NCBI GenBank assembly: GCA_010909165.1
Contig: MU008152.1
Span: forward strand, 186,001-250,000
Length of the DNA stretch: 64,000 bases
Direction of reading: 5' to 3'
Origin: Anthoceros angustus
Lineage: Eukaryota > Streptophyta > Anthocerotopsida > Anthocerotales > Anthocerotaceae
In this document: in pieces, positions 55,231-64,000 of the stretch
Layout: every line of letters begins with the position of its first letter
Numbering within the stretch: position 1 is the stretch's first letter
Notes under the pieces: generated by a model
The model's database searches: none
Seen by the model: the letters and a program-made list of their open reading frames with translations, nothing else
Told to the model about the DNA's origin: nothing
Position numbers and translations under genes: made by a program

Positions 55231-55880
55231 TGAGTCCTGACTTTGTCCGGACTCAGGCCGACCCCGAGGTCCGCCCGAAGAAAGTCCGGACCTGAGGTCT
55301 AGACCTGACGAGAACGGACCCCGAGGTCCGGGACTCAGAGAGAAGACCGACCCAGAGGTCCGAAGCTAGGTCGAGGTGACCACCCCGAGGTCCTGACTCG
55401 TGAGGTGAGGAGGAGCCCGACTGGCGGGAGAGCAACTGGGCCGTGGCCCCATCTGGGGACCCACTCGGGCTGGGTGGGAGGAAGACGCCATGACCGTCAT
55501 GGCCGCCGAGAATCGCCGACGCATAGCCCAACCCCGTGACGAAGGGAAAAGGTCCCGCGGATCATCCGATTGCGCGCCGCAAACGCCGAACGGGAATTGG
55601 CTACCAAAGGCCGAGGCGAATCAGCGCAATTTCGCCCCCATCACCGACGCGAGATAGGGGAATAAGGGAAATAGTAGGCGGCCGATTAGGCACACCGAGC
55701 TGGCCAACGCCCCATTAGGTAATAAAGACGCCGACTTCTATGAGTATAAGAGGGCCGAGGCTGCTCTAAGGCAAAGTATCTTTCTTTGGTGTTGATGCCG
55801 CTGCCTTCTTGGCAGCCCCGGCGCGTGCCTTCTTGTTGCTTAACGTGAGTCCCGAGTCATCGAAAGGTGCCGACAGCCTC
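55231..55880 (+). repeat. Possible Gypsy LTR with tandem hairpin motifs
   Basis: A GACCCCGAGGTCCG motif recurs at about 55259, 55317, 55349 and 55381, with GGACC and GGTCC arms able to pair. A TATA-like GAGTATAAGAGGG lies at about 55740, followed by a transcription-start-like region, and GAAAGGTGCCGACAGCC near 55861 could be a primer-binding site. The layout (repeats, TATA, then priming site) fits U3-R-U5 of a plus-strand Gypsy element. A second LTR was not found, so this is an inference. Confidence 0.35.
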
Positions 55881-56291
55881 CGAGAGACCGATCAAGGTCC
55901 CGGTGACCGACCCTAACGGTGGTGGTGTGGAAGAGCAACTAGGGACCTTGCTCTGCCCGCAGCAGGCCCAGCCTGGACGGACCGAACGCGGTGAGCCGGA
56001 GGGACTCCGGAGGGCGCAGGTGAGCCGGAGGGAGAGGCCCGGCAGAGACGGGAGGAGGTCCCGACCGCAGCCACCCGCTGCTTTCAAGGACGATGAGTGT
56101 AGTGGGAGAGTGGTGAGAGGAACGGACCAGAGGGACGAGTGATCAACTTGAACGACACGGACGCGAACGGGTCCTTAAATGTTTGGCTGCACCAAGCTCG
56201 CTCGGTGAACGCTATGGTAGTTAGGCGAAACGATGAATGTGTGTGATGAGACCGAACGTTACTAAGTGAGGTGAGAAACGATTATTGAAAC

Positions 56292-58150
56292 GTGGCAACG
56301 GAGCCTATCATTCTCTTGGGAGTGACCCCTTACTACAACGACACGGATTGTTGGCGCGCCATCGCCGCAAAGTCGCACTACAATGAGGCTGGTCTCATAC
56401 GGCCTTCTACATCCGACGGCGGCACCATGCTTTTGCCACCAAAGAAGAAATTTAGGGTCTCGGGCGGAGAAGGAGTGCGTGACTATCGGCCCATTAACGT
56501 CACATCGCCAAGACCGTTATCCCGGCATGCCCGCTTTAAGAACCGCTCACCAAATATGGACAATGGGCCCGACATATTTTCTGTTACCGACGGCTAAGCG
56601 GTTCAACTGTCTCCTGGCTACAAGAGGATATCAAGAAGATGTGATTTCACTTGCCTCAAATACCGTGGGAAAGGCCGCTATGCCTCGTCCAATGCGACGT
56701 ACCAAAGATTTTCCAATTTATTACACAAGGTATTGTCCGGCAAGCAGTTTACATCTACTCATATATCGATAATGTGTTGGCAGCATAAGTAAGGATTTTG
56801 AGTTACCCAGTGCACTTGGAAGACCACTGAAAGGTTGCAAAAGCTCCTATGATGGCTACACCCAGCCAAATGTGAACTAGAAATGGACATCGAGCATATT
56901 TGTATTATCGCATTGTTCCTAAATTTGCATTAGTGCCCCTGCGCCAAGGCTCATATACCGTGCCATTCCGAGGTAATGACCTACTAATTTGTCTTCTTTA
57001 CGCGCCAGACAGGGATTTGCAGTGTACTATTATTGGTAGTCATATACAAGATTTCAGAAGTATCAAGTAAGTTTTCGAATCAATTGTTGCGCAATATGTG
57101 ACATAGGATCTGGGATGCAGGCCCCGCCAAAAGGCATTCGAGATATAAAGACAAAACTTATGCATCTACCGCGCTTATGGCAACGACCGATTACTCTTGT
57201 AACAAGGTTTCTTTAGTTCTTCACTTACCGGGAGTCGAAAATGAATTTCGGCTTGAGTGTTAGTTACTCGTAGACAGATGCAGCTATGAACGAAAGCACA
57301 GACATGCTTCCACGCAGTTAAGAACAATCGAGTCGAGTCTAACTATCTCACGCCCAGGAGGGAGAGTGTTTAATGCAGCTTGGGGGTCTGGCTATTTTAG
57401 GCCGCACTTCTATGGTGCGCTTTATATTGGTTATAGATCATCGCCCACTCAAGTGTCCTCGATGACGCAATACTTTGAGTGGTAAGGTGGCTTATGGGCT
57501 TATGACGCAAGATTACGACTTTGAAGTGGCGGCACCGGCCTGAAGTTGTCATCGATCGCCGACTGTCACGCCATCCCATGGCCAGCGCCAGGATCCTCAC
57601 GTAGGCTAGGCAAGACCATTAGAAGATGATGTGGTGCTACATCTCGTTGCGTACCCATGTTGGTCGCACTTAGAGATCAAGACCACACATGCTACTATTC
57701 GCCGGCGCCCAAGTCGGGATATCACGGAAGATGAGGCAATCCATGCTTCATCGTGCTTGCGGTGCATCGGGCTGTATCTCACCGGTTGTCCTATTGATTG
57801 GCAAGACCGCATCAAGCACCGTGCTTCAGTACATCTTGGCGGGATGGATATCTCTGTGAGAAAATTAGTCTCTGGAGCTTCAGGCCGCTTTGGTGCCACC
57901 TCCTCGGGGATCGGGTAGCCTTAGTCATGCGAGCTCACCGATTTAGACGTCATTTGGCATCAAGCGGACTGTCTGATACATACGCTCATTGTACCTTCAT
58001 TTCCATTGGTACGTGCAGCATGTATAAAGCGGCTGGGTGCGAGATGTGGTTGTTGAGGAAGTTACTTTATGCACGCCTAAAGAGTGATTGGATCAAGGCT
58101 TGCCAAAAGGCTATTATGGGCTATCGCATGAGTAAATACTGCTTTGGCGG
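56292..58150 (+). mobile_element. Decayed Ty3/Gypsy retrotransposon pol
   Basis: Plus-strand fragments occur in the Gypsy order. RT finger region: LLPPKKKFRVSGG and DYRPINVTSPR, then DIFSVTDG (56440-56595). RT catalytic region: YIDNVLA (56765), the YxDD box with its last Asp changed. Then AKCELEMD near 56870. RNase H: LVIDHRPLKCPRTL and GKVAYGLMTQDYDFEV (about 57425-57530). The frames change repeatedly and stops are frequent, so it is dead. Integrase-region pieces after 57600 are weak. Confidence 0.65.
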
Positions 58151-58199
58151 CACATTTTCACCATGTACTCTACATCATCCAAGTAGGTCAAACAAAACA

Positions 58200-58668
58200 A
58201 AGGATTGGATCACAACACGAGTCTCCTCAGAATGCGATTCTCGCACCGGTGAGTCGTTTTGGGGTTGGCGCTCATCGCCACAAAGAAGCAACGCGCTGAT
58301 CACTTTCAAGTGTTCACTCCAAACTGACAAAACTTAGATTGTCTCAAAAGTTGATGTGATTCATTGTAAGCTACCATATCCGACTGCTCAGCGCAAAGAA
58401 GACTCTAACAATCACCTACCACTTTGCTCTCCTGCACTTTTATCTTCGTGTCGAGCTCCGGCCATGCATCCACAGATCCCATCATCACCTGAGCACTCAT
58501 CTTGTTCCGCTGGCCCACGTCCATGGACTGAAAGTGCAGCTGATTTCGACTATCGCCGTCTTCTAACTCTAATTGTGAATAAAATGCAAACCGCTTATTC
58601 ATCACAAAAGATGACTCACTACCTCAAACAACCATGCTTGTCTATATGCTCTTGATTCCAGCAGTAAC
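58200..58668 (-). repeat. Inverted copy of the methyltransferase element's 5' segment A
   Basis: On the minus strand this matches 23638-24060: shared blocks are ATATAGACAAGCATGGTTG, GTTAGAGTCTTCTTTG and the GACTCGTGTTGTGATCC end. So the leader of the methyltransferase element exists at a third location, in the opposite orientation. Confidence 0.75.
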
Positions 58669-58699
58669 TTGGCACCGACTCAAGGGTGTAAGGATCATG

Positions 58700-58969
58700 G
58701 CATGTGGTGTCGTGAAAAACAACCAGCTGACCAAAACTCTCACCTCTACACTCTTGTCATACAACAGTTCTGCAGGAATACTATCATGCTAGTTCAACTT
58801 GTCACACTCCAACTAGGTCTTCAGCAATTCACATAAAATGGAGCCCACCGTTGATGACGGCATCTCAATAGAAAAGCAAATCTACATCATCAGCCCCAAA
58901 GATTGAGTCCGGCATTGTGCCCCGACTAGGGCCGACCTGTTGATTATACTAGAATTTTGGTGCTACCAA
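58700..58969. repeat. Arm of an inverted repeat with 59560-59810
   Basis: GTCGTGAAAAACAACCAGC, CACCTCTACACTCTTG and GCAGGAATACTATCATG at 58705-58795 are found in reverse complement at about 59705-59800. Beyond about 58830 the match weakens. Confidence 0.65.
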
Positions 58970-59099
58970 AGAAGCGGTAGCAAGCCTGTCACGCTGATCG
59001 AGGACAATACCACAGCCCTTCCGGCATCATCGTGAGAGGGTAGGCAGTAAAATAAATTGGAATCCGCTTATGTTGCAACTTCTCCTTGCAATCCGTCTG

Positions 59100-59560
59100 A
59101 ACTGGTCATCTATCGTTAACCCCAAAATTTAACATAGGCATCACTTAAAAGCGGGATCCGGTTTGGGTAATACCACAATTGTGGAATCTAGATTTGGCAA
59201 ATGGCATGAAGTGCGCCCAGTGGTCAGTGTGATCTTTCAGATGCGCCCACATCCTTACCACAGAAGCACTAGATACTACCACTATCAGTATTTCCTTGAT
59301 GCATGACACATAGCCCGGTTAGGCCAATGACGTCTCCAATGTATCGGTTGTCATCATTTGCCGCAGATACACATAATCTCCCACATGAAATTTGCGTAGC
59401 TTGGGCGACAAGTACCACTAAGGTGTAAGCATAGCGAAGCGAATCCTATCTTGGCGTCAATTCGAGATTGGCCATGGCCATGGTCATAGCTCACGGAAAT
59501 AAGCGACACGTTAAGCACGACTCACCTTAGCCCACCTAGCGATTGGGATTGTCCAGGTCT
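59100..59560 (-). pseudogene. Gypsy integrase C-terminal remnant
   Basis: On the minus strand, SPKLRKFHVGDYVYLRQ followed after a frame change by TLETSLA, PGYVSCIKEILIVVVS and AHLKDHTDHWAHFMPFA. The KFHVGDYVYLR phrase is the typical C-terminal domain of Ty3/Gypsy integrases. Multiple stops are present. An open frame at 59891-59511 on the same strand continues upstream (LLLLDVIQLPLLVAAKDM). Confidence 0.55.
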
Positions 59561-59899
59561 CTACCACATGTTGCATATCCTTAGCAGCAACCAGCAGTGG
59601 CAGCTGGATCACGTCCAAAAGCAGTAAAATATTGAGATACCCGACATTGAGCTCCATTTTATGTGTGGGTGGTTGTTGGGCTGAGTGTGCTTTGACCCAG
59701 ACTAGCACATGATAGTATTCCTGCGAGAATTGTTGTAGCAAAGAGTGTAGAGGTAGAGAGTTTTGATAGGCTGGTTGTTTTTCACGACAATCGTCGCTTG
59801 CCCCACTACATCCCGACCTTGCGGGACTAGCCCCACGTTCACACACGAGACTTCCTCGAGTGGTTCTAGGGTTCGAGGCGGACAAAGCCATGACTGGCA

Positions 59900-60400
59900 G
59901 TCATATGCTCCTTGGTGTCCCTACCCTCGGTGTTGACTCCTCCCAATGTATAAGAGCTTTACTTCCATGCCCTGTCCAGGTGTGCCCATTCCTCACAGTG
60001 ACACTAACTTCTACGCGTCATCTACGCAGTGGCTATGGAAGCATCCTTCAACCAAGTCGCTGATTGATTACAAGGATCCCAAGTGTTAACGTGTAAGTGA
60101 CTAGGCTTGACCCCAAATGACCCTCGCGGTTCGTGGATCCTAGACCCCCCCCTCCTCCGCCTTGCGTTCCTCAATTGTTCCCTCTCCCGCTTTCGCGGTT
60201 TGTTGTAAGTTCGGGAGCCGACAGGGGAGCAAAAAGAGCGTTACAAAGGGGAATTGCACAGCTGCGCACCTTCCCAACCATCATCTTCTTCCCGAAGGGC
60301 AGTTTTTAAGAGCCATCAAGGCACCTGTCCGACCGTCCAGGAGCAATGAACGTAGGAAACTCCTTTAGCTTGCTTTCGTGGAAGCCTCCAACAGAGACAT
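59900..60400 (+). pseudogene. Broken copy of APS reductase exons 7-9 (thioredoxin-like domain)
   Basis: Matches 20190-20640 of the functional gene with the introns retained. The end of exon 7 (PWCPY), exon 8 ([11 protein letters not shown], then a stop in LID*) and exon 9 ([11 protein letters not shown]) are recognisable. Splice sites are damaged (the exon 9 acceptor reads TTTCGCGG instead of TTTCGCAG) and insertions shift the frame. It is a DNA-level duplication, with nothing of the reductase domain itself. Confidence 0.88.
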
Positions 60401-62550
60401 TTTTGTATCATATTAAGAATTGTTTCTGCAAGTCCCTTGCAAAATTGGCATGTATGCCACCGCAGCTCCTTGTGAGAAGGCCAGACCAGCCCTCCAAGGC
60501 TATCTGTAGCGCTGTCATACGTAGCCCACGATTGTTTCTGTCTACATGGCCACATGGTAAAGGCTGTCTACATGCAATAGATAGGCAGCATTGCATACGT
60601 GCATGCCAATGCAGTGTCATGAGTCCTCATTTCGCTTTACATTTGTAAGTTTATCCTAAACCATGCTGATGGGTTTTGAAGTCAAGGATCCTCAAGTGGA
60701 CCGTGCGGGGAAGAGGTTGGGGTTGCAATCCCGAGGGCCGTGTAGGAGTTTAAACTTAGGGTCGCGGTCATGGCCGAGTTTGCACGGATCCCTTTTCCTT
60801 CCTTAGTGGGTAACTGTGCAGGCAAGATATAGACCAGCATTACGGACTCTCTGTGTATAACAACATTAATTACGGAGGATGGGTTTTTTCGGTCCTCAAG
60901 CCGTGTCGAAAATTAGGGTCGACTGTGATCGGGGTATGGCGGATTTAAGCAATGTCGGCCCGCATGGTCCGTTTCCTTCCTTAGTAGATAGTGTGCAAAA
61001 GGAAAAGAGGTTAGACCAACATTATGACTCCTGTAGCAATATTAATTGTTCGACTTTAATTTACTTGGACAGAGGAAACAAAACAACCCAAATGACCGTC
61101 CTTCCTTGCGCGCTTGCATGTCCAAATGGAGAAATGGAGGAATGCGCTTCCTTGATGCCACCCACACATGGATGCAAGGCCATGAATGGCACCGTGACTG
61201 CATGCCCACTCCCCTGAGGCCAAAATCTCGCCACAAGGGTCTCCTAAAACTATAATTCGTCTGCCTCAATCCGCCAGATCTAGCTCATCCTCGCATCCCA
61301 GGTGCCTTCGCTCGAACCTCGAAGGGCCATCCTTCGAGTTGTTGGTCCCTGCAATTGACAACATGGAAAAATATGAGTGTCAAGCATAACTATGCAACGA
61401 GCCGAGTGCTACTCATCCATTTTCCGACAAGTGCTGCTACTCAAGGCAAGAATATCTTACCACTTGGCCCCATTCATCTTCCCCACGCCTGCTTCCTACA
61501 CATGTTACATGTACATAGCTGAACATGACATAGGAGTTGAACATGACATAGGAGTTGAACACATTTTACATTGAGCACATCTAAAGAGAGCTGAAGAAAA
61601 CAAGCTTCACACATGTATAAACTTGAGTTAAGTTAGGAACCAAAAGACAAGAGCTAAACGTGATATTTTACATTGAACATACATCCACTTTTGACATCAT
61701 ATTTCAAAATCAACTTCATACCTAAACTTGAGCCAGAGACCAAAACTCCTTACGGTGTTGCCGTCGCAAGTGGCTCTGCTCTTTCTGGAATACTCTGAAG
61801 TAAAATATAATTGAAGCTCTCAATCTCCTCCGACTTTGTAGTGACTAGTGCACCTTCTCCATCCTTCCCGTCTTCGAGGTTAGAATAATCCCACGTTCTT
61901 CTAGTACCAATGCACACTGTGCAAATGGTGTCTCCGAATGCTCATCCATCACAATCTTTGTGGGTTTGTTGCATTGTGGGCAATCATCAAGCTTGTCATC
62001 CACCATCTGACAACATTCGGACCAATTATATGCCATCATGAAATCGTATCTTGAGAACTTGAGACAATATCACCACCTTCACTCTCCTTAGAGCAGCAAC
62101 CATCAAATCAAGGTTCAATATACTCAACCAAAGACATGCAAGGTACACACAACTGCCCAACCGAAGACAAAAAGATGGATTGTGTTTCATGTAGCTCTAC
62201 CACATATATACGCTGAACGTGTTCCAAAACTCGACCATTGATCCTAAACTCAATCTTATGATCCTCTATTTAAAACATAGATTATTTTCATAATCTTTTA
62301 ATCCTTTCAAGAAATCAAACTATCTTTCTTTTAAGTTTAAATAAATAATATTTCTCATTTTTCTTAAACTCTCTAGTTTTCATCCCTCACGTAGTCATCC
62401 ACAAGCTATTTCATAGTTGTGTCTCCACTTTGGATTACTCCATCCTTCATGTACATATAGCATAGATACGCTGCAAAAAGCGTTCATAGAATGTTCATAG
62501 AATCTTTGCTCTTTTGGGGATATCTATTTTGTGAAATGATATAACGACCC
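60400..62550. repeat. Copy of the APS reductase downstream repeats
   Basis: Corresponds to 20634-22900. The 39-bp and 180-bp tandem arrays are reduced and altered. The later part (61040-62550) is close to identical, including the minus-strand GRF-like fragment (DCPQCNKPTKIVMDEHSE at 61985-61930). Confidence 0.88.
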
Positions 62551-64000
62551 AGAAGCGGTAGCAAGCCTGTCACGCTGATCGAGGACAATACCACAGCCCT
62601 TCCGGCATCATCGTGAGAGGGTAGGCAGTAAAATAAATTGGAATCCGCTTATGTTGCAACTTCTCCTTGCAATCCGTCTGAACTGGTCATCTATCGTTAA
62701 CCCCAAAATTTAACATAGGCATCACTTAAAAGCGGGATCCGGTTTGGGTAATACCACAATTGTGGAATCTAGATTTGGCAAATGGCATGAAGTGCGCCCA
62801 GTGGTCAGTGTGATCTTTCAGATGCGCCCACATCCTTACCACAGAAGCACTAGATACTACCACTATCAGTATTTCCTTGATGCATGACACATAGCCCGGT
62901 TAGGCCAATGACGTCTCCAATGTATCGGTTGTCATCATTTGCCGCAGATACACATAATCTCCCACATGAAATTTGCGTAGCTTGGGCGACAAGTACCACT
63001 AAGGTGTAAGCATAGCGAAGCGAATCCTATCTTGGCGTCAATTCGAGATTGGCCATGGCCATGGTCATAGCTCACGGAAATAAGCGACACGTTAAGCACG
63101 ACTCACCTTAGCCCACCTAGCGATTGGGATTGTCCAGGTCTCTACCACATGTTGCATATCCTTAGCAGCAACCAGCAGTGGCAGCTGGATCACGTCCAAA
63201 AGCAGTAAAATATTGAGATACCCGACATTGAGCTCCATTTTATGTGTGGGTGGTTGTTGGGCTGAGTGTGCTTTGACCCAGACTAGCACATGATAGTATT
63301 CCTGCGAGAATTGTTGTATGACAAGAGTGTAGAGGTGAGAGTTTTGATAGGCTGGTTGTTTTTCACGACAATCGTCCTTTGCCCACTACATCCTGACCTT
63401 GCGGGACTAGCCCCACGTTCACACACGAGACTTCCTCGAGTGGTTCTAGGGTTCGAGGCGGACAAAGCCATGACTGGCAGTCATATGCTCCTTGGTGTCC
63501 CTACCCTCAGGGGTGTTGACTCCCTCCCAATGTATAAGAGCTTTACTTCCATGCCCTGTCCAGGTGTGCCCATTCCTCACAGTGACACTAACTTCTACGC
63601 GTCATCTACGCAGTGGCTATGGAAGCATCCTTCAACCAAGTCGCTGATTGATTACAAGGATCCCAAGTGTTAACGTGTAAGTGACTAGGCTTGACCCCAA
63701 ATGACCCTCGCGGTTCGTGGATCCTAGACCCCCCCCTCCTCCGCCTTGCGTTCCTCAATTGTTCCCTCTCCCGCTTTCGCGGTTTGTTGTAAGTTCGGGA
63801 GCCGACAGGGGAGCAAAAAGAGCGTTACAAAGGGGAATTGCACAGCTGCGCACCTTCCCAACCATCATCTTCTTCCCGAAGGGCAGTTTTTAAGAGCCAT
63901 CAAGGCACCTGTCCGACCGTCCAGGAGCAATGAACGTAGGAAACTCCTTTAGCTTGCTTTCGTGGAAGCCTCCAACAGAGACATTTTTGTATCATATTAA
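62551..64000. repeat. 3,581-bp tandem unit, second copy (cut by window end)
   Basis: Nearly identical to 58970-60420. The few differences include a small indel at about 63318 (TATGACAAGAG against TAGCAAAGAG). Very low divergence means recent amplification, or the same sequence placed twice in the assembly. Confidence 0.93.
63480..63985 (+). pseudogene. Second broken copy of APS reductase exons 7-9
   Basis: Same disruptions as at 59900-60400, so the decay happened before the tandem duplication. Continues to the right edge. Confidence 0.88.

Larger units (their letters stand above)
58970..62550. repeat. 3,581-bp tandem unit, first copy
   Basis: Begins AGAAGCGGTAGCAAGCCTGT and ends ATAACGACCC, after which the same start recurs at 62551. 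The unit consists of a minus-strand Gypsy integrase tail (59000-59890), a broken plus-strand copy of the last APS reductase exons (59900-60400) and the reductase's downstream repeats (60400-62550). Confidence 0.93.

Noticed and set aside
56292-58150. The Gypsy pol as the missing RT of the methyltransferase element
   Set aside because: It is separated by about 24 kb and a Copia element, lies next to different terminal sequence, and nothing links the two.

Overview
The window is nuclear DNA of a green plant or streptophyte alga. The evidence is spliced genes with compact GT-AG introns (mostly about 65-150 bp), a plastid-type adenylylsulfate reductase with a C-terminal thioredoxin-like domain, a eukaryotic eL43 (RPL37a) gene, PPR-like sequence at the left edge, TTTAGGG-type telomeric motifs, and Copia, Gypsy and pogo-family elements. 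The small introns and gene style fit a seedless land plant or charophyte better than a large-genome seed plant. The exact lineage cannot be settled from this sequence alone.

Gene-bearing part (1-20.6 kb). Exons of an unidentified, possibly PPR, gene lie on the minus strand at the left edge. It is divergent from an eight-exon 3'-5' exonuclease/Mut7-C gene (1828-4258), which is followed by a five-exon ribosomal protein eL43 gene (4979-5861). A decayed pogo/Tigger element (6062-7307) and three minisatellite blocks (7.5-9.75 kb) follow. Next come a six-exon secreted PQQ beta-propeller dehydrogenase-like gene on the minus strand (14554-12508), an inverted chimeric pseudogene copy of the exonuclease/eL43 pair that is itself tandemly duplicated (16.8-17.9 kb), and a nine-exon APS reductase gene (18397-20633). 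For the four main genes, every exon joins in frame.

Repeat-dominated part (20.6-64 kb). A retroelement at 23.6-32.4 kb carries a Gag with two zinc knuckles and a C5 cytosine DNA methyltransferase. It is laid out as A-A-B-B-C-C, each third being tandemly repeated once. Next is a nearly intact Copia element on the minus strand (37365-33004) with an extra 188-residue ORF upstream of its gag. A 1,558-bp tandem duplication follows (39.4-42.5 kb), then long decayed sequence (42.5-55 kb) and a decayed Gypsy element with a possible LTR (55.2-58.2 kb). The right end is a tandem array with a 3,581-bp period (58.97 kb to the edge). Each unit joins a Gypsy integrase tail to a broken copy of the last exons of the APS reductase gene plus the repeats that lie downstream of that gene.

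The most notable points are the retroelement with its own DNA methyltransferase, the repeated one-step tandem duplications across unrelated loci (a possible biological stutter or an assembly artefact), and the capture of reductase exons into an amplified unit. The functional reductase also has Ser in place of the second Cys of its thioredoxin-type motif.
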